A DNA stretch of 64,000 nt from the NCBI GenBank assembly GCA_024734555.1, contig JANPWX010000336.1, positions 888,812-952,811 on the forward strand, given 5' to 3'. Shown here piece by piece: positions 1 through 13,373 of the stretch. The translations under genes and the position numbers were made by a program. The notes beneath the pieces are model-generated. The model did not search any database. It worked only from the letters and a program-made list of their open reading frames with translations, and was not told the origin of the DNA. Numbering within the stretch: the first letter of the stretch is position 1; every line of letters begins with the position of its first letter. The DNA comes from Trochalopteron elliotii (lineage: Eukaryota; Chordata; Aves; Passeriformes; Leiothrichidae).

Positions 1-1377
1 AAGAATAGAAAACACTGAGGAAAAAGAACAAGGAAATGTAACTCTGAAGATTTTTTACATTTTTAATTCTTAAAACTGCCAAGAAATTTCAAAAGAAACA
101 GCAGTTGGGAAAAAAAAAATAAGCAACCCATAACTACTCTGTTTGAAGTAAAGCCTTGCCTCTTTTCCTCAGAAAGAGTTCAGATACATCTTGAAGAAGG
201 CTTCTGCACTGCTTTTCCCTCCTCCTTGAGCAGGGACCCAAGAGTGTTTGCTCTTGCTTTCATCTCTCTATCCACTGCCTCCACCCTGCACGGGTGCTCA
301 GGGTCTGCCATCCACTTGTTCTCCTACCAGGGAGCCTCCTGTGATGTGGAGGCATTCTAAGGAGACTCCAAGAGACTTGTCTTCCATGAGTTAAACCAAA
401 AATAGCACATATACAGCCAGCCAATACTTCCTCCCTCCCCGCTCCTGTCAGAACAGATTGCGTTTTGCTTCTGTTTTGATTTTTAAAGGAAAACATTCTG
501 GACAGAAAAAGCACATGTTTTCCCACTAGAAAATGTTAGTTTTCTTTGAAAAAAAAAAAGAAGAAGAATTCCCCCAAAAACCAACCCTATTGAGATCACA
601 GTGCAGGGCTGCAATGCCTCAGTGGTTTCTTCTTGAGGCGAGTCCCCCAGAGTGGCAGGGCCAGCAGGGAAGAACAGCAGAGACTCTGCTGAGTCAGAGT
701 GTTCAGTTGAGTCAAAAAGTGTTCCATTTTCAAGTGTTTTGTCTCACCACCAGAGCCCTCCCACAAAACTGAAATTGTCTTCCATGCTGTTTCTGCAGGA
801 ATGCCCTGGGGCTCCACAGGCTGCCAGAGGTACCCACCATGGCTGTGAAGCTCAGCATGATGGAAAGCTGAGGTAAATGGTGCATTTTAGGGCAAAAAAC
901 TCAGAGAAAGGAGGTGTTTCATCCTCTCTGAACACGCTGCTGTGTTGCTGAATGTGTAGATGGATTTTCACTACAAGCAGGATGTCTCCTATTTTTAACT
1001 TGTGTTTACTCTGTCGCCACGTGCGGGGAAGTTATTCTTCCCTAATTCTTTGTGTTGATGGAGACACCTTCCCAGCTGGCAGCCAGCCATGCCATGGAGC
1101 TCCTCACATGGCCTGGAGCACCAACCCCAGCACAGGTAAATCCACAGAAGGACCTTCTCCAGCAAGGGGACAACTGCTCATGGCCTGACAGCTCATCCCT
1201 AAAAGCCCAGGGAGGTTCTGGGCAACCTAAGTGCCACTGAAGTAGCAGTCTGCTGTCACTAGATAAGGAAACCACTTTTCCAACATTACTGATAGAAAAG
1301 CAAAGTATTGACTGCCTGCACCTCCCCAAAGCCTCACATACACAGCATTAAAAGACATCCAGTAGTGGACTATGGAA
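1..1377. other. Unique noncoding DNA, nothing recognised
   Basis: This stretch has no recognisable exon, RNA gene or repeat family. It contains short A runs near positions 111 and 549 and otherwise mixed composition with few CpG dinucleotides. Open frames of up to about 95 codons occur on both strands, overlap one another and encode no familiar motif, so I treat them as chance. It ends at an assembly gap. Confidence 0.6.
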
Positions 1378-1777
1378 NNNNNNNNNNNNNNNNNNNNNNN
1401 NNNNNNNNNNNNNNNNNNNNNNNNNNNNNNNNNNNNNNNNNNNNNNNNNNNNNNNNNNNNNNNNNNNNNNNNNNNNNNNNNNNNNNNNNNNNNNNNNNNN
1501 NNNNNNNNNNNNNNNNNNNNNNNNNNNNNNNNNNNNNNNNNNNNNNNNNNNNNNNNNNNNNNNNNNNNNNNNNNNNNNNNNNNNNNNNNNNNNNNNNNNN
1601 NNNNNNNNNNNNNNNNNNNNNNNNNNNNNNNNNNNNNNNNNNNNNNNNNNNNNNNNNNNNNNNNNNNNNNNNNNNNNNNNNNNNNNNNNNNNNNNNNNNN
1701 NNNNNNNNNNNNNNNNNNNNNNNNNNNNNNNNNNNNNNNNNNNNNNNNNNNNNNNNNNNNNNNNNNNNNNNNNNNNN
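1378..1777. other. Assembly gap of 400 N
   Basis: The sequence is undetermined for exactly 400 positions. A round number of N suggests a placed or size-estimated gap rather than a measured one. The right edge opens directly into a G-rich hexamer repeat, so the gap probably covers more of that repeat or sequence that is hard to read because of it. Open frames crossing the gap are meaningless. Confidence 0.97.
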
Positions 1778-1810
1778 GGGAAGGGGAAGGGGAAGGGGAA
1801 GGGGAAGGGG
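1778..1810 (+). repeat. (GGGGAA)n microsatellite at gap edge
   Basis: Six G runs (one GGG at the gap edge and five GGGG) are separated by AA dinucleotides, giving a perfect hexamer repeat. Four or more G tracts with 2-nt spacers meet the usual pattern for intramolecular G-quadruplex formation on this strand. The array is cut by the gap, so its true length is unknown. Confidence 0.93.
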
Positions 1811-4419
1811 AGCTTTAATATTTCAATTGCCATTGCATTTGAGAATTTTAGGCTTTGGCTAGAGCAAGGATCTAACAGAGATTCCTGCTATTAACTGCTT
1901 TTGCATTTACAGTTCTAAGGCTCTTAAAACAATTTTTATGAGCAATACTCTAAAACAACTCCAGATTTTCTGATTTTCTTAGCCTTGTAAAAAATAACCC
2001 AAAATACTGGGGTAGAAAAGCACTCAAAAAACCATAGATATTTTGTAAAAGCTAACCCCTACATTGTTTCAGGTCAGCTATGCTGCCATTTTGTACCCAG
2101 AATTGAGGCCACCCAGAGCACCTCTGATGTTACTGTGCATGTGACACCACAACCTGGACAGACACAGCACAGCCCACCCAGGACATGCCCACAGAATTAT
2201 TTCCACCTCTCTCCCCAAGGTGTTCCAGCCTGCCCTCTGCTCTCAGCACATACATTTGCAGGTGTGTGCTGGTACCTGTGTGCTGCAAACCACCCACTAG
2301 TTTTATCAGGTCTTTGCTGCAGCAGTAGTGATTCTACTATCACTTGCTTTAAGAGAACAGCTGGGCTTGCTTCTTTGGTGTGTGCATTTCCAAGCAAGTC
2401 AGCCAAGATCAGCCAGTGAATGCAGCAATGAAAGGCCCCTCTTAGAGAGCTTTTCCCTGGGCATCCAACAAAGGGGGAAACGAAGAGCTGAGCCTGGACG
2501 AGGCCCAAGAGCTCTTCATATGAATAACTGCAAATGGGAAAAAGATGCCCCAAGAGACAGAGTTGGAGGCAAGTTGTGACAATGGTTAATAACTCCCAAG
2601 GCCAGCAGGGCTGAAGATTATTTAACAGCCCAGCATGCCAGTGGCATTGGATGGACACCATCACCCTCTGAAATCCTGAAGGATTTCATTCAGTCTGCTT
2701 CTAAATGACACCTGCAGATGAAGACAGAGCTTTTTGTTTTTCCAGCATGGAACAAATTGCACTTTTCAGCAACACCTGGCCAAGGTTTCTGCTTCCGTCT
2801 CGTCCTCCTCGTACCTCCTTAGTCAAAGTGAATCCAGCCATCATTTTAACTTTCAATCCACAATGGAAAGGTCAGATCCCGTGGACAGAAGCCAAAGCCT
2901 TTGTTTGCAGCCCCAAATAGGATTGCATTAGTTAAGCCTTAGCTGCCGTTCTCAATTTTCTTCATTCACAGTACACACTGGCAGCCAATTTGGTTGAAAG
3001 AAATTTGGCAACTGCTCTTGGACCTTCATCCTCCACTGTTGCTTTCTCCCCCAGTTAAACCAACTATTTTCCTTTGCTATTAATGACAGATACTAAAGCA
3101 TCTCACTGGTGCCTAAGCAGAGCAAACAAATGTGTGCCTGTTCAGGAATGACTTGGCCCAAACCATGAGGATCTGACAGCAATTAATGCCTATGTACAGA
3201 GACTTTTTTCTTTCTATCAAAGCATTTTCATACATATCACAGAGCACATCACCATCCAACATGCAAAAAGTGACAGTGTGCACAGGATGATGTATCTATT
3301 AAACTAAACAAAACAGGAATTCAGACCCCTGAGGTCTGCAGAGGGATGACAACAGGATGCATAACGACTGGGATGGTGAAAGCCTAACTGCAGGCATGGT
3401 GGATTTTCTCTGCTGAGGAACTTGATATAGTAGCTGTAGATTTTATGCTATAGTTTCAAATATGTAGCACTCTAAGTACTTTTTAGGAAGGACTGACAGT
3501 ATGAAGACCTCAAAAGTAGCCTTCAAATACTGCTTTTTATGTAATGGACTATTCCTAATATGGATCAGGATAGGTCTCAACCCTGACATTACCAGATGCA
3601 AGGACCTGCCAGAGGAAGGAGGCAGTGGATGTGTCATCTCCTGGCCTGCACCACCAGCATGCACTTATCTGTGGTATTTGTTTCTAACCAGTAAAACAGA
3701 ACCTGTATACCTGGGCACACACATTTAACTCACAGGTGGCAACGCCATGGAAATCTGCAGTGTGTGAGATGCTTGCACAAAAACTCTTTGGCATGCTGGA
3801 GTCCTCCAGTGGTTCTTTCCCAAAATGAGTGGCCATGAAAGGTGAGTATCACTGAATGCAAGCAGGACTTTAATTTACTACGTTCCATTCAAAAGCTGCC
3901 TCCAGTCAGGTTAATCAAACTCTGCCAGCATAATTTCATACATTCCCCATGTTTTATTTACTCCTCTGATACGTTAGGAGGAAAAGATACTGGTTTATCC
4001 ATAGGTCCTGGCTGCCAATAAATATCAGGACTGGAAGTTGTGTTGTTTGCTCAGGGCACTAATGAGAGGTTTGTAACAAACCCATGCAACACCGCATGAA
4101 ACATTTATTGACTTTGCAAAACAACTGGTTTTCTAACTCACTATCATTAACTGATCCCATGAAAGTCAGGCTTAAAAGAAAGAGAAAGTCCGATCCCATC
4201 AGCATAGCAGGGTTTCCCACTGGCAGCTCACTAAGAGACTGCCAGGCAGATTACTCCCAGGCTTAACCCCTGCAGCTCAGAAATCCCTTTGTACTCTGAA
4301 CTGAAGGGGAAGCTGAAACATGCTGCTATGTGCTGTCCTTTCCCAAAGCTCACCAGCACCAGCTCCCCCATCTGAGGATGCAGCAGCTGGACTGGAATTT
4401 TTTTTTTTTTATACAATCA
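1811..4419. other. Unique noncoding DNA, nothing recognised
   Basis: I see no gene, RNA or clear repeat here. Composition is mixed and CpG-poor. A T run (4399-4410) lies just before the CR1 fragment that follows. A frame of 155 codons on the minus strand (2197-2664) has no recognisable domain and no convincing splice context. Confidence 0.55.
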
Positions 4420-4607
4420 GGGTAGTAAAACACTGGCAGAGGGTGCCCAGAGAGGTGGTGGATGCCCCATCCCTGGAACATCCAAGGTCAGATTGGGCAG
4501 AGCTCTGAGCAGCTCTCACGTCCTTGCTCATTGCAGACGAGCTGGACTAGATAATCTTTAAAGGTGACTTCCAACCCAAAGCAGTCTGAGGTTCTGTGAT
4601 TGTATTC
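4420..4607 (+). mobile_element. CR1 LINE, 5'-truncated 3' tail
   Basis: The sequence matches the well-known 3' end of chicken-repeat-1 (CR1) non-LTR retrotransposons. It has the phrase around 'gcccagagaggtggtggatg' (4448 onward), then 'ccatccctgga', then 'ggactagataatctttaaa' and 'cttccaaccca', and it ends near 4591-4607 with two degenerate copies of the TTCTRTGA-type octamer that terminates CR1. Only about 190 bp remain of a full-length element of several kilobases, the usual outcome of incomplete reverse transcription. No reverse-transcriptase sequence is present. Subfamily was not determined. Substitutions and small deletions from the consensus I remember suggest it is moderately old. Confidence 0.93.
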
Positions 4608-7600
4608 CTTACTGAGAAATGGCTGCACTTCTCAACACACTTCAACTTCTTCTGCAATTAAGAGCAATAATGAAGAGACAGGTGAGAATCTTGAGCCCCA
4701 TTCAGATGTCTCCAAACACAACTATTGGGCTAAGTCTTCATTTAGGTCTAACACTTGTTGCAACCTGAGAAGACACCATTGGTACAGTGATAATTGTATT
4801 TCATGTTTTACAGCAGCAGAGTCTCCCTGGTTATCCTGCACAGTTTTATTCTGTTGGTGGCAGGAATTCTAACATGCCAAAAATGCCTAAGATCCTGCTA
4901 GTGTTTTTGGATTATTTTTTCAGTAAGGATTGTATATACTGCAAAATCTCCCTTCAGTGAAATAAGAGTATTTAAATGGAATAGATAATTTTCAGTGAAA
5001 GTGTAATGGGTAAAAATGTAGGATAATTGCTTCTGCTTTTTCACTTCGATACTGTCAAAACATGTCTATTCAATAAGCACAGAGCAGCTGTGTTTCAACT
5101 CTGTCATTATATTTAGACACGTATATTAATTGAATTATATTTCTATTTATTTTACTCAATGCCATTCTGTTTATACACACGAGATGATTCATTATTTTTA
5201 AATTATTTTTTCAATACTGGCCATTCCATACAATTTTAAAACACCGCATTTCCTTTCCAACTCTGAAGTCTTGTTTAATGTCTAAAGACAAGCTGCAGAG
5301 CAGAATCAACATCCATCTCTCCACCAGTCCTGGCTCCTATGTTTTATATGCCAGATTTTTTTGAATAAATATAATCATCTGGGGGTTTGAGTCAGGAAAA
5401 ACTAGCTCTGTTCTGTATTTGACAAACACTGAAGATATAGGTTACTAGAAGGAAGAAATATATAAGGAACAGCAACAACAAAGAATGCAAAGACCTTTTT
5501 AAGGGTCTAAAGAGAGTGATGCTCTCCAGGCAAGGTGCTGCATCAGATGTGGGCAGATGCCTCAGTGTCTGAAGGCACGTCCCCAAACCAACAGTGCAAC
5601 TGCACCCTCACACAAAAGGACTGGGAATTTCTTCCTCTAGGGCTTCCCAGCACCAGGCCAGGATCCAAAGCCTCTGCCCAAGGGCATCTGCTCCTTTTAA
5701 ATGAGTGCACTGTGCTCCTGTCCTCCTTACCCACAAGGCTGGACATGAGATTTATGTTGGAGGAGGAGCAGAGTTAATGCATGAATGACTTCACAAGGTC
5801 GTTAGAGATTAAAATTGACACAGACTAAATTCTGTTGAAACCAACAGAGGTATAAGGAAGGGACTTGGGCCAACACTGGGATCTCTGGACAAAATAAACA
5901 GGTAATTCAGACTCAGAAATGTCTGTGAAAAACACCATGAGAAGCAGTGGGTCACCCACTCGCAAATGTCCCCTGGGAGAAGGGGGAACCTTCCCCCAGT
6001 ACCCAACATCCAAAGCCTGAAGGACAAGTATCTTTGCTTTCTTTCAAAAGCCAATGCATACAGAAAAAAGGATTATTATTTTTCCTGAAGAGGGGCAAGG
6101 TCAGAGTCAAGTATGCTTTTCTTCTTTTTTTTAATTTCAATGGCTTTACAAGTTCCTGAAGTCACTTGGGCTACAGAAATGTATTTCTATCAGTTTCATT
6201 TTGACCAGCAAAGCAAGTGGTGCGTACAAAGGGAAAAAAAAAGACATGCACACAATATAAACCACAACACTGACATGAAATAAAATACTTCAGAGATATT
6301 ATGATGTGTTGAGGCACCCTCTTGGCTACTCTTAAAAGATGTCAAGTGTAATTCAGATTTGATTTCTTCCACTGTGGGTAACCCTGGCAGCAGAAAACTT
6401 TCATCAGTAAAAAAAATTCAGCCACATGACTTAAAACTCCCTGTTTATAAACACTGAGAGGATGTGTGAACTCAGTCATGAATCTGGTGCTCTCAAATTC
6501 CAAGTGCTGCAGCCAGCCAGCCAGCCAGACACAGGGCATATATCCTGGATCAAGACAACAATGTCAAATTAACCTAATTATTTTCTTGGAACAAAGGTCC
6601 TGAAGAGTTTTTGTTACAAAATGTTGATGTTTCCTTTCCCTGTGACAGCTCGTTGGCCCAACGCCGCCTGGGAGAGAGAGAAGGCTCTTCCAGATAAAAC
6701 CTTGCCTGGTTCTAAATGGTTGCTTATATTTATAATAATACTGAAAAATTCTAAGAGCACACAGAGAAAATTTTGCCTTGTTAAACAGATGTGAGGCAGG
6801 ACAGATGCCGAGCTTTATTTTTCTCCTCACAATTTTTTTATTCTGCTAAAGAGACAACATGGCAGGGAAGCACAGAGACTGGAACCTGGGAAAGCCAACC
6901 TGAAAAACAGAGATTATGTCCACACGAGAAAGTAACTGGATGGAAGAGGAGGAGCAGATCAGTAGGTCAAAACCATCTACTACCAGATCTGGTTACAGTT
7001 TTGGAGGGAGGGTCCAGGGTGGTCCATGAACCCCTCGGCCAGTCTCCATGTGTGCACTGGCAGTGTCTGCAGGACTGGTTCAGACTCTGGGGTCTCTCAG
7101 ACTGCACCCCTGAAGGGGAGCACTAGACTTTACTTGCTGGAAAGGAAATTTAGGATACTTGCTCCAAGGACAGACTGTGATCCAAACTGGTGTATGCACG
7201 TGAGGGCACTGGAAGGATCTGCCCTCAAACTGTGCTACTGCTCTGAAGCAAAAACACTCCCCTACACACCAGTGGAGTAAGAACTACAGGGACAGAGGCA
7301 TTGTGTCTGCCAAAGCCATGGCACAGAAGGAAAACCAAGCCTGCTATCAGACAGATTTACAGCTGCACACGTTAAGGCATTAGAGACTTAAAAACATTTA
7401 AAAAGCAGAAAGAGAGAGTCAAAAATCACTCTCTGAGTTAAAAGGGTATTTCTGCTTTTTTGCTTTATTGAAAACATATTTTGGTTGCTTATTCTTTCTC
7501 TCAGATTTGATTTCTGGTTTTCTGGCCCTGTAGAGAAAAAAATTCCCTCTGGATACAAGTACACCTGTGGAGGGAGCTCACACAGGAGCTTGGGTCTTCA

Positions 7601-7874
7601 TTTCCTTTGCTGTTCTGCTCCCCATGAAGCCCAACCAAAGGATGTGACTGATGTATTTCATTCATTTGTGTGCTGTCAACAAAGATTTGCTTCCACGGCG
7701 GGGGGGGGTGTCAATTTATGAAGACCTTAAATTATTGCTAGAAGTATAAATGACAGCTGAATATGAAGGTTTTACTTTGTGTTTACCCAAAGATATGAAG
7801 GCACTGTTTGGTGCTGAGATCTGCCCTGGTACCTCCCAGAGAGCTGATATCAATTCTAGATCTGAGAGTGAGTT
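4608..7874. other. Unique noncoding DNA with an AT-rich block
   Basis: There is no gene or named repeat. The part from about 4,880 to 5,280 is AT-rich with several TAATT- and ATTTA-type words and could be a conserved noncoding element, but nothing proves it. A run of nine G occurs at 7700-7708. Purine- and pyrimidine-rich short runs are scattered. Frames of up to 111 codons (6791-7126, +) show no familiar domain. Confidence 0.5.
6511..6528 (+). repeat. Short (AGCC)n microsatellite
   Basis: Four tandem copies of the tetramer AGCC plus a partial copy are visible. The tract is too short to be notable except as a possible polymorphic marker. Confidence 0.85.
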
Positions 7875-8900
7875 TCAGCCTGCAGCACTGGGTGGGGTGC
7901 CCACGTCAGGGAAAATGATCTGCAAATAAGAGTTCTCCATCAACAAAAATAATAAAGCAGTGGTTAAAAGAAACCAGCAGTTAAAGGTAATACCCACAAA
8001 AGAATCACAAAGTGGGATGCAGAGACCAGCAAACATCCAGCTCTTTATGCCCTGCTTTCCTGCACTCACACCTACACAAGTAAGAGAGGAAGATGTAAGG
8101 AGGAAAACGCCAACATCTGGGAAATTCAGTCCCACATAGCACGTGGCGACTTTCCCCGAGCCACCAGCAGCCAGGTTCACTAATGATATCTGCTCACAGA
8201 AAATGTCACCAACCAAACTCCCTTCCTTAAGGGGATGTTCTGTAAGACTTCCTAAGCGACAGGCTCATCGTGCTGTTTGGAAAAGGTCACAGAACCCTGC
8301 ACTCTCATTCTGCACTGCTCTCGCCGAGAGCTGTGCTTTAGAGCACTCCTGATTACTGCCACAGCCAGCCAGAGGCTCGCGCCGACCGATACCGGCACTC
8401 CAATTTGGCACGCTCAAAGTCTCCTAAAATCACAAAGTGCTGCCATAACTTTATATGACTCCATCCCAAACCCTCAGCTATTTCTAAAATAAAGCGTTTA
8501 AGGAAATTTCAGGGCTCCAATTACAGTCTCTAAAAGGAAATGTACTGCTGGAGACCTCGCGGCGCTCGTGCCCAAATCCTCCTGCAAATGTGCACTCAAA
8601 TGCTTCCAAATTGGTTCCCGCAGAGTAAAGTTACTAGAAATCAGTGCACCATTTTTCACTTCATTTTCCAACGACTTTACAAGGCTGGGAGGCAAGAAGC
8701 ATGCTGAATGGATTTACATTGATGGCCAGGGATGCTGTGCTGCCACAGCTAACAGCCGGGATGAAGGGTTTTATGTGGCTGTCCTGCTGCTGGCAAACCT
8801 TCCCGGTGCTCAGCCCATCCTCCCATGTGCCTGTTTTGTTCCCTTTTAGAAAAATGAGTTTAAAAACAAAGAGGCCAAAAGCTATGGCCTGAAGGAAGCT
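7875..8900. other. Noncoding block with raised CpG, possible regulatory element
   Basis: Between about 8,140 and 8,700 CpG dinucleotides are more frequent than in the flanks (for example the clusters near 8,320, 8,380 and 8,560), without reaching CpG-island density. Interspersed AT-rich stretches such as 8,440-8,520 give it the mosaic look of a conserved element. No exon boundary or known motif order is evident. Both strands have frames of 80-113 codons that overlap and look like chance. Confidence 0.3.
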
Positions 8901-11399
8901 CCACAAGCTAAGAGTGACCTCTGGCTCTGTCTGAACAGTCAGTTTGCCTGAGCAAAACCCTCTACAGAAGGTCAGGCTCCTGGCAGACCCTCTGCAAAGG
9001 GAACACTCCCCTTCAGCCTCAACCTCCTTTCAAGTTTCACAAATGTATTCTTATCCCCAAGCAGAAATATCTACATGCATGAAGCAAAAAGCAGGAAAAA
9101 TACCAAAAATCCTTTGTTGATACAGATTATATAAATACCTGCAAGGAACTTACAGCAGGTATTAATTTACCATAAAATATAGGTACTTGAATGAAAAGAA
9201 ACATTTCCAGCGAGCCTTTCATCCTGGAAAAGCACTCTCATAAAACAGAGGGGAAAAAACCATAATAGTTCAGGTTTAGTTGAAAATATTTGGCTCCTAA
9301 AAAAGGAGCAGAAGAGCATAACAAGCTCTAAACCATAAGTCTGACATGGAAAAGCCAACGTTAGAAAATGTGTGTTGGGAAAGGGTTTCAATAACTGAGC
9401 AGGTAATATTTCGTGTTGAATATTTGTCTTTCCATTTTACTGCCTCTCAGGTGTGGTCAGCAGTCTTAACATTAGCTGTTAGGTTGAGGAATACAACCTC
9501 ATGTAACAGCAGGAAATCACCTGCCAAGTGCACTATGCAATGGGCTTAAAAATATCCCACTAACCCATTACCATGCTGTTTTCCAATACTGGGCAAGCAC
9601 ATACCAGTGTCCAGAGGCAAAGGGCCAAACAACCCATCCTGGTATTGGCTCCTGAACAAAAATTGCCAAGTTTGGATGCTTGTTGGTGATATGCCTTTGG
9701 CACAAAGAAAAAGCTCTGTCCCTTCTGGCCTAGCTGATATGGAAGAACGTGGACCCCAAATAGTGAGCCTTGAGCCTCCCTTCCCAGCCAGCCCCAGTCA
9801 GGATGCATAGTTGCAGTGGAAATAAATGCAGTTCCTAAATTACAGCTGGAGAAGAGTGCTTTTTAGCAGTGTTTCTCAGTTTCTTTAATGTCCAAGATAA
9901 AAATCAGCACATTGGCATTCTGAGTTTCGCTGATTCCAACCAGGAATCGTAAGCTGGATTTGGTTTTGGGTTCCTTTGGTCCACACAGTGCTTGGAATAG
10001 TCCTGATTAGATTTTACTGCAGATTATTTTTCCTGCAGGGAAAGCAATACTGCAGGGGACAAAAAATACAGCACTGCTTGTGCTAACAGGAAAATTAAAG
10101 CCCTTGTAATTCTCACATGACAGTGACGAAGGGACTCACTCGGAGGCACAAAGAGCTGTGCACTGCTTTGGGAGCTCTGTTTGTAGCTTTAACAGTTAAA
10201 GTAGCTCCAAGGGTACCTCACCTTCTTTCTCTTCTGGCTCTGAAAAGGCAAACCTGTCAGCTGGAAGTGGCCCTGCTGGCTGGCACTGCTCCAAATCCAT
10301 GAGCTTGCCCCCTGCTCAGCCACAGCCTCAGCTCGAGGAGAGCATGGCAAGCAGTGCAAAGGCACAAAGACACCATGGCAATTCATGGATTATTAAACCT
10401 GATCTAATCTCTTCAGTATCTGACAGCACTGAACACACAACGTCCTCACTCCTAATGTCTGCAGAAGGATTACAGAAGAACCAGCTAATTATTTCAATGC
10501 ACTTTTTGGAAGGTGTTTCTACACAAACCCATTAAATGTGCACAGAAACACACAAACTGGCCTGTAACAAGCTGCAAGGGTTCCTCTCTTGCAAGTGCCT
10601 GATTATTGAAACTGAGGTGACTCCTGCATCACATTTGGCTACTACAGTTGACAGTGAGGAAAATGCCTATGAAGGTGAATCCTTACTGCCAGGCTGCTCC
10701 AGAGGAGTCAGCAGAGAGAAGGCAATGGAATACACAGGTTTTATTACACAGACTGTGCTTTCCCATTGAGATACTGATGCCTTCCTCTTCTTTCCTGCAC
10801 ATTTTCCACTGTATAACCTGTGTGTCTCAAGAACAGAGGTCCCAGGCTGTTTAAAACTTCTTATCTTTAAGTTATTTATAATTGGCCACTTTTCACAAGG
10901 AACTGCAGCTAAGGGTTTCTTGCAGAAAGGCAAGATAAGTTTAGCAGTAACTATGGGAAAGCTTTTAGTAGCAGAGCTGAGACAAGGATAAAGGAAAGTG
11001 AAAGCTGTCAGAGTAAATCCTAGGTGAGACGCCTCACTGCATTTTCATGCTATAAGTTAGCACCAGCTCTCCATGGCAGCCTGCAGCTGTTCATGCTGTC
11101 ATTTTGGACTTTGTCATTTTAAACTTCATTTTTATTAAATGGTGCAGTTTGCCTTTTCTTCTTTGGCACAATTATTTAATTAATCTTTCTTCAGCATCCT
11201 GCTACCACAGAGTGCACCGTCTAGATATTCCTAGAACCAAATTTTTAACTGTCTTTTTTTTCTCATATAAAAACTGTATACTAGCAGATGGAAAAATATT
11301 TCTTAGAAAAATTAACCAACCTTCAGCTCCTTCTGATAAAAAAGACTTATGTGTATTTGGCAACTCTTTTTAAGGAATGTATTTATTTCCCACCCTCTG
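8901..11399. other. Unique noncoding DNA, nothing recognised
   Basis: No gene, RNA or repeat family is recognised. Composition varies between AT-rich (9,050-9,200; 11,100-11,350) and mixed. Open frames remain below 100 codons and carry no family signature. Confidence 0.55.
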
Positions 11400-12300
11400 T
11401 TTTAGACCTCAGAATTTATGGTGCAAGGCAGCATCAGCATTTGCAGGCTGGATATTTACCTAATTAGCTGTAGTTAATGGAACTTTTAATGTAAAGCCCT
11501 TTGCCAGTTCTGGGAAACAGTAACTTCAAATTCACCTGTTTAAGAGGAGATAAAGCAATAATCTACAACTCTTCACCCAGCATCACACCACCTTGCTAAA
11601 GCAACCCCCATGCCCTACGCTCCACACATGAACCATCACCCCAAACCACTCCATGAAGAAGTTTTATATCCAACCTCTTTTAGTCTCACACATTTCAGAT
11701 CAGACATGACAGCTCCTCAATGCGTATTGTTCAAAAATGTGCTAAATGTCAAAAAAAATTTGTTTTATGCACTCCTGTACCTTGAGCAAAGCCTTCTACA
11801 AGCTGCACATATAATCAGATATTCTGCTACAGAAAACTTGCTGATGGATGCTGCACACCTTGGAGTGCTTAACAAAATAAAATCTGCTCCTGGCCTTTGC
11901 AATGCCAAGCAACATTTCTGTGCGTGTCTTCAAAAATATACCTGTGTCGTTATACCACAGGACAAATGCTTTTTGATATTTCAACTGTAGTCTATTGGAT
12001 TTCTTAATAACTAAGTGTCTTTATTCTATTCACAATAGCATTCAGCTTGAGTAATTGTCTTCCATTCCCAAAAATGGCTGTGAAGCCAAATGTGGAAGAA
12101 AAGGGGAAAGCTCTGCACAGCATTTACAATAATTGTAATAGCTGTCCTGTAATATCTATTTGTTCTCTGCTATTTCTCTTCTAGATCATTTTCATTTCAA
12201 AACATAATGCGCCCATCACATTTGGAATATACATATGCAATTTCTATGTTTTGCATAAAAACAATGCAAGAAGTATCAACCTGTAATAGAGGCAACCTGG
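11400..12300. other. Candidate conserved noncoding element, AT-rich
   Basis: The block is AT-rich with homeodomain-type words, for example the CCTAATTAGC core around 11,459-11,468, and near 12,180-12,270 a series of ATATGCAAT, TTTGCAT and ACAATGCAA words that resemble POU-factor half sites. Such texture is common in deeply conserved enhancers. Coding potential is weak: the 126-codon frame at 11610-11990 has no recognisable domain. Conservation is not shown by the sequence alone. Confidence 0.25.
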
Positions 12301-13314
12301 GATCTTCAGGAAACTAACAGAACTTTAAAGCTACAACCTGTTCCTCTTGTACCTTTACCTATCCTTACCTCCTGCCCAGCAGTAGGTCTGACCCCTGGTT
12401 TCACTTTGAACTGCACACTCTGTGGTTTGGGGGCCCACTTTTTTACTGTTTGCTTCTTTGTTTCATTTGCAATGGATTGCTGTTAAATAATGGTGAATTT
12501 TCCTGTGCTGCTGCCAGCTCCACTGACTGAGACAGGAGTAGTTTCCTGCCTGGCAGCCTGTGCACAAGCCAGCACGTGGTGTCCCGTGCATTAAGTGCTG
12601 CAAAACTCCACATGGTTGTTTGCTCAGAGAAAACCTGGGACGTGTCTCACTCCCCAGCTCAATTCCTCTTTCATTGCTGTTCACATTGGGATCCTTTCTT
12701 ACTCTGTTACCAACTCACCCCTCCAGTTTGGTGTCTCATGTTTTCTCAGGTGCTGGAAGCATTTCTGTGTGGTAGAGTGCAACTGTAACACCAAAATACT
12801 GCAAAGCTCTCTGTTCTCACACCATTACTCAACCCCCTAAAAATAAACATGCACACTTCTTTGTGGTATTCCCTTCTATGCTTAAAATAACAAAAACACA
12901 TAAGAGTAAGACAGACCTGGAAGGACCAGCAGTGTCTACAAGCCTAATGCAAAGTATCTGAAGGACCTATGTAACATAGCATCTGCCACATGTCCCTACT
13001 CCTTCCAACAGGATGTGTTCCCTAGTATGTAACCTGACAGTCCTTTGCTACTGCTCCAGGCTACATCTCTGTTATCCTGCCTGATGTGGCTATCTCCTTC
13101 TCTCTGCAGCAACCTGCCACCTCAAAGCTGCCATCAGCTCTTTCTACCTCCTCTGTAAGCTAAACAACCAGCAATCACCCAATACTTTGTCCCTTAAGCC
13201 CCCAGTCATTCTTGTTGCTTCACTCACACTGTTCCCAGTTCCCCTTTCCCATCTGGACACTCAACATCCATCCAAGAACAGTGCTCAGGCTGACGCCTGC
13301 TACAGGTTGACTTC
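12301..13314. other. Unique noncoding DNA, nothing recognised
   Basis: No feature can be supported. The part from about 12,900 to 13,310 is pyrimidine-rich and CpG-poor, which may mean very old degraded repeat, but no family could be matched. Confidence 0.5.
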
Positions 13315-13373
13315 ATCAAAAGAAAAAAAAAACAAAAAACAAACCAGCAAACAAACAAATAAATATAACAAAG
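13315..13373 (+). repeat. A-rich (AAAC)n-like simple sequence
   Basis: This is an A run followed by CAAACAAA-type tetramers and a short AATAAATATA tail. It is one of four similar tracts in the window, all A/C-rich on this strand (others near 32,840, 37,255 and 48,480). Confidence 0.8.

Noticed and set aside
12900..13150. Possible reverse-oriented CR1 fragment (CTGGAAGGACC, CTTCCAACAGG)
   Set aside because: Only isolated short words match; the ordered 3'-end phrases of CR1 are absent.
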